From Doryteuthis pealeii (Eukaryota > Mollusca > Cephalopoda > Myopsida > Loliginidae): a stretch of DNA of 64,000 nucleotides. The first letter of the stretch is position 1, and every line of letters starts with the position of its first letter. The stretch covers positions 71,586,969 to 71,650,968 of the forward strand of contig CM042157.1 of NCBI GenBank assembly GCA_023376005.1. Direction: 5' to 3'. The notes beneath the pieces were generated by a model. That model was not told the origin of the DNA, did no database searches, and was given only the letters and a program-made list of their open reading frames with translations. Shown here piece by piece: positions 11,633 to 21,310 of this stretch. The position numbers and the translations under genes are program-made.

Positions 11633-12662
11633 ATTGGTTAGGAGGTAGATTTAGAAGGCCATCACAATGCAGTTTGGAATAAATAAAAAATAATAATACG
11701 GTAACAATGGTGGTGTGTGTTGACCTGTATTTTTTTTATTATTTCTTGAATTTTCGAGGTAATACCTCTTTATCAAAAGAATTGAACTGAAGCAGTACAG
11801 CTATGGCATTTCTTCCTAAATGAATTTTTTTTTTTTTTTTTTTTTTTGAAAATGACGTTATTTTTTAAATAACTGTATTCCCGTGTGAGCGTGAATGCGT
11901 TTATTTTTATTTTTATTTTTTTTGTACGTGTGCGTATGTTGTAATGCGCGTGACATTGAAAATGCGTGTTGGCTGTGACGTTAAGACTGTATCCTAGCGC
12001 GGGATTTTGTACGTGGGTATGTGCGAATGAAAAAGTGTATTTGTGTTTTGTGACGTTTCCTGTTGGATTTTACATCAATTTAATCATTTATATATTAATA
12101 TTATTATTATTATTAATATTATCATATTTATTTGCTTATTTACTTATTTATATCTAATTCAATTTATTTAAAAATTAATATGATAATATTAATAATAATA
12201 ATAATATAATTAAATGATTAAATTGATGTAAAATCCAACAGGAAACGTCACAAAACACAAATACACTTTTCATTCGCACATACCCACGTACAAAATCCCG
12301 CGCTAGGATACAGTCTTAACGTCACAGCCAACACGCATTTTCAATGTCACGCGCATTACAACATACGCACACGTACAAAAAAAAAATAAAATAAAAATAA
12401 CGCATTCACGCTCACACGGGAATACAGTTATTTAAAAAATAACGTCATTTTCAAAAAAAAAAAAAAAAAATTCATTTAGGAAGAAATGCCATAGCTGTAC
12501 TGCTTCAGTTCAATTCTTTTGATAAAGAGGTATTACCTCGAAAATTCAAGAAATAATAAAAAAAATACAGGTCAACACACACCACCATTGTTACCGTATT
12601 ATTATTTTTTATTTATTCCAAACTGCATTGTGATGGCCTTCTAAATCTACCTCCTAACCAAT
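11633..12662. mobile_element. Nested foldback element H1, right-arm copy
   Basis: Mirror of 1598-2619. Its halves show fewer single-base gaps than the left-arm version, for example keeping gttggctgtgacgttaagac and tcctagcgcgggatt complete. Confidence 0.85.
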
Positions 12663-12697
12663 ACATACACAATGCTTCAAGCAAATTATGAAACTCT

Positions 12698-12741
<44 letters not shown>

Positions 12742-12997
12742 CTTGTTGTTTTTTGTTTTTTTCTTACTCATCCCATTTACATGGTGTTTTAATTGTTGTT
12801 AGTTAAATAGTCCCACTCCTATTTTTTTTTAAATTAACAAAATTCAGGGAATTATCCGATTTTAATGAAATTTTCATTGTTGATTTATCAATGAATGAAT
12901 TTTAATTGTATTTTTTTAAGGGTAAAAAAGAAGATAGATTGAATTAATATTTTTATCACTTTAACACAACAAGCAATTAAGACAAACGAGCAATTAT
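12663..12997. other. Mirror of 1257-1597
   Basis: It holds a (TA)n tract of about 36 bases at 12703-12738 and the dispersed motif on the minus strand at about 12838-12903. No gene is seen. Confidence 0.6.
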
Positions 12998-13824
12998 TAG
13001 GTACCACCAAAATAGGTCACGTGATCAGTTTAGGCCATATTGAAGGAAGAAGCGTAAATATTTTTTTATTATTTTTTTAAAAAATCTTGCAAAAAAGAAA
13101 TGATAAACATAAAGAGTTGTTACAAAAAAAAAAAAAACAGTTAATTCAAAGATCAAATTATCTGATTGGGGAAAAATTACTCACCATTATCTTGAAAAAT
13201 AAGTAAAACAGTCCGTTTTTTACAACATGGTCAATTTCTTTATTGATATTTTTTTTTGCAGAATTTTGTATTCATGGTTCTCGCATTGAAACTTATAAAA
13301 AATCTCTGATATAATTATTCGGACTCTTATCTTTATAGAAAAAGAGAAAAAATCGTTTTTGCCATATTTTCATATTTCATAAAATAAAATGTGTGTGTGT
13401 GGGGGGGGGGTAGACCTTGTAAAAAAAAAAAACATTTCCCCTAATATATTTTAAGAAAAAACTATTTGTCATATTTACCTGAAAAGGTAAATAATTATGG
13501 AAATTTTCGTGAAAATCTGACCATTAATTGATTTTTCATAGAATTTTTTTAAAAAAGCCTTTAGACGTAACTTGTTTTTGGCTACGTTAAATTTCAATTG
13601 ATTTAGCGGTCCAAAAATGTAAACTTTGTTTTTCGTTCATAATTTTCATTATTTCCGTAAGCTGAAAAATTTTTTTTTAAATCATCAGGAGTTTTTTTAA
13701 TGTTTCTTTTTTCGAATGGACAAAAAAATTTCCAAGATAATATTAATCTTTATGCAAGTTTCATTGTGTCAAATATAGGGAGGGGGGGGGCAGTAAATTT
13801 CACAGAGAAAATTGGTGATACCTA
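12998..13824 (+). mobile_element. GGTACCACC-ended TIR element, right-arm copy
   Basis: It starts TAGGTACCACCAAAAT at 12998 and ends ATTGGTGATACCTA at 13824, with TA at both edges. Non-coding. It matches 17076-17887 along its whole length, with about one difference every ten bases by eye, and mirrors 456-1256. Confidence 0.8.
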
Positions 13825-14129
13825 GTGTTCTTAGCAACTATTGGTTAAGACAAATTCAGGTCTGCACTCAAGTGGCTACCCAATAGGAAGCAACGACCTT
13901 ACCCCATACCCCTCAATGTAAATTTATGTACAGCAGCAAGGATGGCTTAACAGACCTTCCTAGCAAACATCCCAAAATATTTCTTAGTTTTGAGATTAAG
14001 TTATGTTTTAATTAGTTGTAATTTGCAATTAAGTCAAAATCTCACTCTTCTCTTACACTTTCTGTCACTTTCCCCCTCTCTATATATATCTTGATTAACT
14101 ACTCCTTATATATACTAGAAAATATATGC

Positions 14130-14455
14130 ACCCTCCGCTTTTATATGCTTTTGGAAACATTTTTTCACGCTCAGAATTGTCGAGACATAGAATAAGCTGC
14201 CCACGTTTGTTGTAGGCTGCCAAAACACTGCATCTTTCAAGGCCTCCATGCTTTCTTTAGTGCGCCAATACTATAACTGATACCCTTCTCCACACACATA
14301 TGCACACACGCGCACACATACATGTATATTATTACTGTACACTGTTCATGTTCCTGACACTAATACATTATTCTGTATACTAGACATGAGTCTTTGATGA
14401 GTTGTGGTGCACCTGAGCACTGTACACAATAAATTTCATTATTTATTTAAAAGGC
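14130..14455 (-). mobile_element. LINE 3' untranslated fragment
   Basis: Read on the minus strand this matches 20085-20400, the region after the LINE coding fragment: caataaatttcatta (inverted), the block containing gtgcacc, catgttcctgacac and gatacccttct, and the ttggcagcc region all correspond. The palindrome's right edge (14292) falls inside it, and only the inner half is mirrored at 1-180. Confidence 0.7.
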
Positions 14456-14464
14456 TCCAAAGTA

Positions 14465-14720
14465 ACTAACATCTGGCCTCCATGGTAGATCAGGTTAAGT
14501 ATTTTTGGGTCGGTCTTTCTTGTTGATCAGGAAGTGGTCACTACCATAAGTGTTATCATATACTCTCCAAGTAAAGTCCATATAGACTGTGGGTTCGCAT
14601 ATGATTAAATCAATGGCTGAGTGATTTAAGCTAGATGGGTAGGAATGTGTCTGACATGGGGAGATAACTCATTGTAAAATGTGGTGATGTCTGTTTCATC
14701 CTTGATATTTGTGGGGCGGT
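14465..14720 (-). pseudogene. LINE APE-type endonuclease fragment
   Basis: On the minus strand the frame reads a short recognisable run: an N-H-S-A-I-D-L motif followed after about 20 residues by YGSDHF. The SxIDL and GSDH pairs are hallmarks of the C-terminal part of apurinic-type endonucleases in I/Jockey-like LINEs, where the SDH residues are catalytic. A reading-frame shift and a stop lie within the piece, and nothing upstream or downstream in the window continues the ORF. It may belong to the same element class as the fragment at 35570-38075. This is a motif reading by eye. Confidence 0.55.
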
Positions 14721-14727
14721 ACTGGGA

Positions 14728-15010
14728 AGTGTGGTGGTGTACTGGTTAGAGTCGTAGGAAATGGACTCGTCGACCCGAGTTCAGATCCTGGACAAAGCCC
14801 CAGTTCACATAGCACTAATACCCTTGAGAAAGGTATGAATTCAACTATTCTCCCTCCAGCTATGGGTAAATAGTAGGGCAGACTGGGCTCTTTAACCTTG
14901 GTTAGGCAACCAGTCTAGGAGAAGGAAAACTCTGAATTCAAACATTTTAAATCTCTGCTTGACGTGGTCACTACTAGAATAGGCTCAGTCCTACTTAGTG
15001 ATCTATTTCA
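14728..15010 (+). mobile_element. tRNA-derived SINE, family 1
   Basis: The head contains a box A-like phrase (actggttagagtcg) and, about 35 bases on, a box B-like phrase (cgagttcagatcc), the spacing expected of a tRNA-derived pol III promoter. A body follows (ccagctatgggtaaatagta and gggcagactgggctc) that recurs inverted at 45774-45831. No tRNA cloverleaf is preserved. Confidence 0.65.
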
Positions 15011-15308
15011 ATTTTTTTTTTAAATTTGTAGCACAAGACAATTGTTACGCAGGTGTTGCTATTAAATGTAGTAGATATTCTCAGTTGGATTTTCTCTAGG
15101 CTGTTTAGGGATTTTAAAGCATGAGAACTGAGAAGCATTCCTACACCTCTTATAGCAGCATTGATGGAGTTGATATATATAAAAAAATATTGTACTCACT
15201 TTTCTATTGTATGTGTGTGGGTGGGTTTGGGGGGTGTATCTGTAGCTTTCTTTCAACTTATCGATTTTTTTTTTTTCATTTAGAATAATTAATCTTCTTT
15301 CTTATTTA
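15011..15308. other. Unassigned sequence
   Basis: AT-rich, with a TG-rich stretch near 15209-15236. I see no coding sequence, RNA or repeat boundary. Confidence 0.4.
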
Positions 15309-15544
15309 AAACTCTTAATGTCCTATACTGCCTCATTCCACCCGGATGGAAGTCACATTTGTTTTCCTAATCTGCCCTAAACAATAGCCTTTGTTTAAAT
15401 GTAATATTAAACATATTTAGAAGTCTTTATTTTAAGGGAAATATTTCAGGTTAACTTTAAATGAAAAGGCCATTTTTAGCCATTTTTTGATAAATCATTA
15501 TAGGAATGGGGTTCTGGAATTCTCAACAGGATTTTAAGAGTTAA
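15309..15544 (+). mobile_element. MITE pair, copy 1 (about 236 bp)
   Basis: It begins aaactcttaatgtcct and ends with the inverted aggattttaagagtt. The interior is non-coding and matches the second copy 46 bases downstream in the same orientation (cattccaccc, aagtcacatttgtttt, ccattttttgataa). Confidence 0.8.
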
Positions 15545-15589
15545 ACTGGTCTCCACTTCTGACACTATGCAGTGTTACCAACTGGTGTT

Positions 15590-15826
15590 TAACTCTTAAC
15601 ATCCTATACCACCTCATTCCACCCATCCGGAAGTCACATTTGTTTTCTTACTCCACCCCAAATGATAACCTTTGTTTAATTGTAATCTTAAATATATTCA
15701 GAAGTCTTTGATTTAAGGGAAATAACGGGTAACTTTAGATGCAAAGTTCATTTTTAGTCATTTTTTGATAATTCCTTATAGGAATGCTCTGGACTTAGAA
15801 AATTCTCAACAGGATGTTAAGAGTTA
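15590..15826 (+). mobile_element. MITE pair, copy 2 (about 237 bp)
   Basis: The terminal repeats taactcttaacatcct and aggatgttaagagtta are more perfect than in copy 1. The copies differ at scattered substitutions, so this is not a very recent duplication. Confidence 0.8.
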
Positions 15827-16490
15827 AGAAGTAACATGATAAGACATGTATATAGCAGTAAATGGCTTTATTGCTGGTCACATAGAAAAAGTTCTGAATA
15901 ATACTTTAGGGGCTGTAACCCTTCCCTAGCCGATGACCCATTCGTCAATGACCCATTCAGGACATAACATGTCCCATTATGAGGGATGTTACATATTAAT
16001 TGGATCCCTATTACTTTTTAAGGTAGTATAGAAATCCTTATGGCGATCAGTGCAGCTGATGGCCTTGAGAGTGAGTGACAATGCTTGACTTCACTCTCAC
16101 CTTGCTTTCTGGGGATAGAATCGTGAGAACGGAACCCCGATAGAAAGCCCTTTTCCGGTTTAAGGTGGGCAACTCAGTAAGTCAGTTGCAGTAGTTAGTT
16201 GCAGTTAGTCAGTTGCAGAGTTAGAAGCTAGCAAGATGTGACTCTCAGCGCGCAGTTGTCTGGTCCTGGGGTTCCAGAATAAAATAACATCAAAGGTAAA
16301 TCGAAGTCTTGTTGTTATTACTAAAAGCTAACAATGACACAAGGCTTCTGATAAGAAATGGTCCCCAGCAGAACCAGACACGGAATCCCCATACAAGAAG
16401 ACCAGACGAGACCTGTAGAAGATATACCAGACCATTAGAAGATAGATGATAGAAGTACCAAGCCGGCCAGAAGAGAAGTATGTAACAATG
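15827..16490. other. Unassigned, GC-richer stretch, possibly an LTR remnant
   Basis: Base composition rises locally. Features seen are a short tandem of tcagttgcag variants at about 16180-16225 and the phrase cagaataaaataacatc near 16275. A tgttacat phrase at about 15988 and a gctaaca phrase at about 16330 could be LTR-like ends, but I see no second copy, primer site or target duplication, so this stays unassigned. Confidence 0.25.
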
Positions 16491-16492
16491 TA

Positions 16493-16590
16493 AGGTTAGC
16501 AAGCTAGTCTCATAGATTCATTACTACTGAATAGTGAGTTTGATCCGTGCTGGAAGTTCCATACTTGCAACCTTGTGTCACAGCCTAAGT
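16493..16590 (+). mobile_element. SINE family 2, copy 1
   Basis: ggttagcaagctagtc (box A-like) is followed by gtgagtttgatccgtgc (box B-like) and a shared tail (atacttgcaaccttgtgtcac). Related copies lie at 20903-21000 and, more diverged, 24953-25030. Confidence 0.55.
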
Positions 16591-17075
16591 TGATATAGAT
16601 ATATATATATAAACTTTAAAAGTCGTGTACGAACATTGTTCAGACATGAAAACATCTGTTAAACCTTCGTTTTATTTTTATTTTATTTTTTTTGGGGGGG
16701 TGCTAAATATGTCCCGATTAAATTATTTAGGGCATTTTTCAATATATGAATTTTTTTTTAAACAACGAATTAATTTTTTTTTTCAATGATAAAATTTGAA
16801 AACTTTTTTAACAATGAGTTAACTTTATTAACTTATTTCAGAATTCAGATGAAAACAAAAAAAATTATTCTCCCCCCCCCCCCAAAAAAGCAGATCAAAA
16901 GAGGCTGGCTCCTGCTGTTAATTTTAAAGAAGCATTCCTTAAAAAAAGCTGAAAAATTTGGGAGCATGTATGCTGAAGATAACCTAAAATTTAATATTTC
17001 CTAAAATTTAGTATTTCCTAAAATTGAAATACAAAATAAGAAAAGCCAGGCATATAAAACATTTAGATGGTTCTT

Positions 17076-17887
17076 TAGGTACCACCAAAATACGTCACAT
17101 GATCAGTTTAAACCATATTGAAGGAAGAAAAGTAAATATTTTTTAACTTTTAAAAAAAATCTCGCAAAAAAGAAATAACCAACATAAAGAGTTGTTACAA
17201 AGAAAAACAGTTAATTCAAAAATCAAATTATCCGAGTGGGGAAAAATTACTCACCGTTATCTTGAAAAATAAGTAAAACAGTCTATTTTTTTTTTAGAAC
17301 AGGGTCTTTTTCTTTATTGATATTTTTTTCAGAATTTTGTATTCATGGTTTTTTTACTAAAAAAAAAAAAAAACAACTCCTGTATAGAAACTTATAAAAA
17401 TCTTCTGAATTATTCATAAAAAAAAAAATAAACGTTTTTGTCAGTTCTTTTTTTCATATTTCATAAAATAAAATAAGGGGGGTAGACCTTGTAAAAAAAT
17501 ATTTCCCCTAATATATTTTAGGAAAAAACTATTTCAGACATATTTTCATCCAAAGGTAAGTAATTATGGAATTTTTTGTAAAAATCGGACCATTAATTGA
17601 TTTTTCATAGAATTTTTTAAAAAGCCTCTAGTCATAACTTGTTTTTGGCTATGTTAAATTTCAATTGATTTAACAGTGCAAAAATGTAAACATTGTTTTT
17701 CAATCATAATTTTCATTATTTCCATTAGCTGAAAATTTTTTTTTTAAATCATCAGGAGTTTTTTTAATGTTTCTTCTTTTGAGTGGACACAAAATTTTCA
17801 AGATAATATTAACCTTTATGCAAGTTTCATTGTGTTAAATAAGGTGGGGGGGGGGGTAAATTTCACAGAGAAAATTGGTGGTACCTA
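17076..17887 (+). mobile_element. GGTACCACC-ended TIR element, free copy
   Basis: Standalone copy of the element found in both palindrome arms. It starts TAGGTACCACCAAAAT and ends AAATTGGTGGTACCTA, so both ends carry the intact GGTACCACC and a TA. Non-coding, with a G-run close to the right end. It is a DNA-transposon-style non-autonomous element of about 0.8 kb whose mobilising transposase I cannot identify here. Confidence 0.85.
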
Positions 17888-17944
17888 TCAGGTTCTTCTT
17901 ATTTATTTATTTATTTATTTATTATTTCCACAGGTACAAATATG

Positions 17945-18260
17945 ACACACTGATCTTAGGAAGGGTGTACTTTTATATAACCCCACTGATATTTTGCACC
18001 CCAAAAATAAAGGGGGGTGGGTGTCAAAGTTAAGTGACCTGAGAAATATCGGAAAATTTTTAGATAAAATAACTGATGCATTATAAAATTCATTCATTGA
18101 TAAATCAACACTGCAAATTTCATTAAAATTGGATAATTTCCGGACTTTTGGTAAATTTTTTTCAATCGTTGGAGGGTGATTGATTTGATTTTGTAAAAAA
18201 AATATGTCTATGACATCAAAAGTGTTGGTACCTTGTGCACTGATACTTAGGCTATCAATC
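17945..18260 (+). repeat. Dispersed repeat with gataattccctg-type core
   Basis: This is the longest copy of a family that also occurs at 21140-21310 (inverted), 21985-22080, 24066-24130 and 30580-30700, and as single motifs in the palindrome. Shared landmarks in order are a ccccaaaaa/ggggggtg stretch, ataactgatgcattata, cattgataaatcaacactg, and ggataattccctgatttttgg. One minus-strand frame stays open for 115 codons, but it has no recognisable domain and the other copies do not maintain it. Confidence 0.7.
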
Positions 18261-18279
18261 ACCCTGAGAAATTACAAGA

Positions 18280-18954
18280 AGTTATAGGGATAAGCAGACA
18301 ACAAAGAAAGTGATACATTGTTCATTAAAAATAATCTTATTATAATGGAGATTGTGGGTTTGTCTCTCTGTAACCGAAACTATATTACTATACAAGTCAC
18401 AATTCCCTTTGTTATTTACATCACATTCGCCATGATTTTATTTTTTATTTAAACATCAATTATTAGTAAAATTGTTTTACATCATTAAGACTGTTAACAA
18501 TATCTACATACTAATAACATGCAATTATTTTTATATATTCAACGAAATAGCGGTTTACAGTGTGAATGGGAAGGCTAATTTGCATATTGATCTTTAAAAA
18601 AATTGATTTTAATAAATATATGCTTAGTATTATTGATTTCTAATTGTTTGGTTTTATCTTAATAAATATGAGCAAAAATCTCGGGGATAAATCTTAACAG
18701 AAATCTATTAACATAAAGAAATAACTGTAATTTTATTCTTTTCTTCCTATTTTAACTAAATAGTTAAATTAGGGAAATTTACCACTGAAAGAGGGGAGTA
18801 AGGGAAAATGATGGAACAGTTAGTTTCAAAGTTGTTCTATTTTCCAATTATACCCCCTCTGTTCCAAATATTTTTATCTGAATTCTTATTCAGTTTCATT
18901 AGTCTTTCTAATTTAACATGATATTTTATTATATTAAAACTTAAATACTTGCAC
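18280..18954. other. Repeat-derived, non-coding stretch
   Basis: 18280-18345 shares ggcagacaacaaagaaa and acattgttcattaaaa with 20417-20490. 18855-18985 is related, inverted, to 29290-29405 (attagtctttctaattt and its complement). The middle is AT-rich, with nothing recognisable. Confidence 0.5.
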
Positions 18955-18978
18955 CCGGAGGGTGCATATATTTGCTAG

Positions 18979-19023
18979 TAATAATAATAATAATAAAATA
19001 ATAATAATAATAATAATAATAAT
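18979..19023 (+). repeat. (AAT)n microsatellite
   Basis: About fourteen AAT units with one interruption lie directly before the LINE coding fragment. The stretch is translatable as asparagine and isoleucine runs but is not part of the protein family. Confidence 0.85.
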
Positions 19024-20014
19024 GACCATGCACAAGGCTCTTCACCCTAGAGACGACAGAGATAGATTATATGTGTCAAGAAAGGAAGGGGGAAGAGGTC
19101 TTACCAACATAGAGGACTGCGTAGAAACCACTATCCAACAACTTGAGGATTACACAAGAAAGAGCAAAGACAAATTACTTATGGCAGCCAACAATAGTAG
19201 AAGTGACATATGGACAAACAGAAAAACAACAAAGACTAGAAAACAAAAATGGGAAGAAAAACAATTATATGGACACTTCAAACAACAAATCGAAGAGGTT
19301 GCACATGAAAAGACTTGGACATGGTTAAGAAAAGGAAACCTCAAAAGAGAAACAGAATCATTAATAATTGCTGCACAAAATAATGCCATAAGGACAAACT
19401 ATATAAAAGCGAAAATTGATAAGACCCAACAAAATAGTAAATGTAGACTTTGCGGTAATAGAGATGAGACTGTTAACCATATACTCTGCGAATGTAGCAA
19501 ACTAGCACAACGAGAATACAAAACTAGACACGATTGGGTTGGGAAGGTGATCCACTGGGAATTATGCAAAAAATTAAATTTTGACCACACAACAAAATGG
19601 TATATGCATAAACCAGAATCTGTTCTTGAGAACGAAACGCACAAAATTCTCTGGGACTTTGAAATAAAAACGGATCACCTTATCCCAGCAAGAAGACCAG
19701 ACCCAGACCTAGTGTTGATAAACAAAAAAGAAAGAACTTGTCAACTGGTGGATTTTGCAGTGCCAGCTGATCACAGGGTGAAGTTAAAGGAAAATGAAAA
19801 AATGGACAAATATCTGGACCTTGCCAGAGAACTGAAAAAGTTATGGAATATGAAAGTGAAAGTGATACCAATTGTAGTTGGTGCACTTGGAACAGTCCCA
19901 AAAGGATTAGAAAAGGGCTTGGAAAGTTTGGATATCAGAGGAAGGATTGAAACCATTCAGAACACTGCACTGCTGCAATCTGCCAGAATACTCAGAAGAG
20001 TCCTGGAGACCTGA
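19022..20014 (+). mobile_element. Open C-terminal fragment of a LINE with RLE-like domain
   Basis: 331 codons are open from the ATG at 19022. The same frame continues upstream only through (AAT)n repeat, so the element is 5'-truncated: the reverse transcriptase core is missing and what remains is the region after it. Visible parts are a basic segment (TRKQKWEEKQLYG), a CX2CX8HX2C zinc knuckle (codons at 19442, 19451, 19478 and 19487), then PDPDL at 19697-19711 and VDFAVP from 19748. A PD followed by a spaced D suggests a PD-(D/E)XK restriction-like endonuclease, as in site-specific LINE clades; the lysine is not certain. The frame ends at TGA (20012-20014). The sense of the next codons suggests this may be an early stop replacing tryptophan. 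It is the best-preserved mobile-element frame in the window. Confidence 0.75.
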
Positions 20015-20415
20015 GGAGACTTGCTGTCACTCAGACTCCAGTGAAAGACCATCAGCTAACACTGATGTGAAAACTCAAAAGGAGTAAATAATAATGAAAT
20101 TTATTGTGTACAGTGCCCAGGTGCACCATAACTCATCAAAGTCTCATATCTAGTACATAGAATAATGTATTAGTGTCAGGAACATGAATTGCGTACAGCA
20201 GTATTATATATGTATGTGTGCGTGCATGCATGTGTGTGTGGAGGGGGGGTATCAGGTATAGTGTTGGTGGATTACAGGAAGCATGGAGGCTTTGAAAGGT
20301 GCCGTATTTTGGCAGCCTACAATGGATGCAGGCAGTTTATTCCATGCCTCGGCAACTCTGAGAATGAAAAAAATGTTTCCAAAAGTCATGTGAGCTATGC
20401 TGTTTTCTGACTTTG
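20015..20415 (+). mobile_element. 3' region of the LINE
   Basis: Non-coding sequence after the stop, shared with 14130-14455 (inverted) and 1-180. It contains a gaaatttattgtgtacagtg block, a TG-rich microsatellite (20207-20240) and the ttggcagcc block. The end of similarity near 20390-20490 is not sharply defined. Confidence 0.65.
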
Positions 20416-20499
20416 TAGGCATTTATAAGGATAGGCAGACAACAAAGAAATGAAACAGAAAATGATACAACATTGTTCATTAAAACGAAAAAACTTTTA

Positions 20500-20902
20500 T
20501 TTTCTGGGCATTTCTTTAATGACACAATTCAAATAAAATAATGATGCAATTTCTTTAAAAAGGCAGTCATATCCAATTCAAAGGGGAATATCTTAGTTTC
20601 GGTTCTTTGTTTAATGGCATATCAACTTTCGTGGGTTATTTAATGCCTTGTAGAAGAACAGTAGAGGTACGATTTAACCTAGGTACTACCAATTGCGTGC
20701 TCATTTTCATTTTAAAATGAATTAAAATTATTTAAATCGATTTTTTAAGGTCAAATTTTTGTTTTAGTCGAAAAGTAGTAACACCAGTAAAAACAAGCAA
20801 AATAATATTACATATGTAATTTATTTTTAATACATTTTAATTTAACCCATGGGTGGAGGGATAAGGAGGTTTATAACTTTCCAAAGGGTATCATTAAATA
20901 AT
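20500..20902. repeat. Diverged repeat, inverted relative to 24440-24590
   Basis: 20700-20850 reads as the reverse complement of 24440-24590 (gtcgaaaagtagtaaca, attacatatgtaat, ttttaatacatttta) and is also related to the palindrome arms near 6330-6420. A phrase at 20612-20652 (atggcatatcaactttc) recurs at 32655-32690. Non-coding. Confidence 0.6.
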
Positions 20903-21000
20903 GGTTTGCAAGCTAGTCTCACAGATCCATTACTACTGAATAGCGAGTTCTATCCTTGTTGGATGCCCTATACTTGTGACCTTGTGTCACAACCTACCCG
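20903..21000 (+). mobile_element. SINE family 2, copy 2
   Basis: It closely parallels 16493-16590: gcaagctagtctcaca, tactactgaatag, gcgagttctatccttg and ccttgtgtcacaacct. Confidence 0.55.
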
Positions 21001-21139
21001 TAACAAATGGGTAAAAATACCTACTTTTCCCAAGAGTATTAGTTCGAAAAGGAACACAATAGCACGGCTGAAGTTTAACTCGCTTACTAACCACCTAGGT
21101 ACCAATAATTGTGACGCCATAGATGTATTTTACAACTTC

Positions 21140-21310
21140 AAATCACTACCTGATTGAAAAAACTTATCCAAAATCAGAGAATTATTCAATTTTCCAGTGT
21201 TGATTTATCAATGAATGAACTTTATAATGCGTGTTATTTTAATTCAAAACTTTCTGATTTTTTCAGGTCATTTACCTCCCCCTCCCCTTTTTTGGGGTGC
21301 AAAATATCGG
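21140..21310 (-). repeat. Dispersed gataattccctg-family copy, minus strand
   Basis: cagtgttgatttatcaatga, tgaactttataatgc and a CCCCCTCCCC stretch appear in the inverse order of 17945-18260. Confidence 0.65.

Larger units (their letters stand above)
7139..14292. repeat. Right arm of the giant palindrome
   Basis: Reverse complement of 1-7052, slightly longer because small indels are mostly deletions on the left. It holds, mirrored, hairpins near 7250-7542, 7873-8042, 9268-10083 and 11633-12662, the mariner at 10114-11325 and the GGTACCACC-ended element at 12998-13824. Similarity to the left arm ends near 14292, just before a CA-rich stretch inside the 3' region of a LINE copy. Confidence 0.93.

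Noticed and set aside
15986..16335. Solo LTR between tgttacat and gctaaca
   Set aside because: No second copy, target duplication or primer site could be seen. Left as unassigned sequence.
17915..18262. 115-codon minus-strand frame
   Set aside because: It lies in a dispersed repeat. Related copies at 21140, 21985 and 30580 do not keep the frame, and no domain is visible.
18962..19021. Upstream ATG as the start of the LINE protein
   Set aside because: The first 20 codons are a repeat phrase plus (AAT)n translated as N and I runs. The protein family similarity begins at about 19022-19040.
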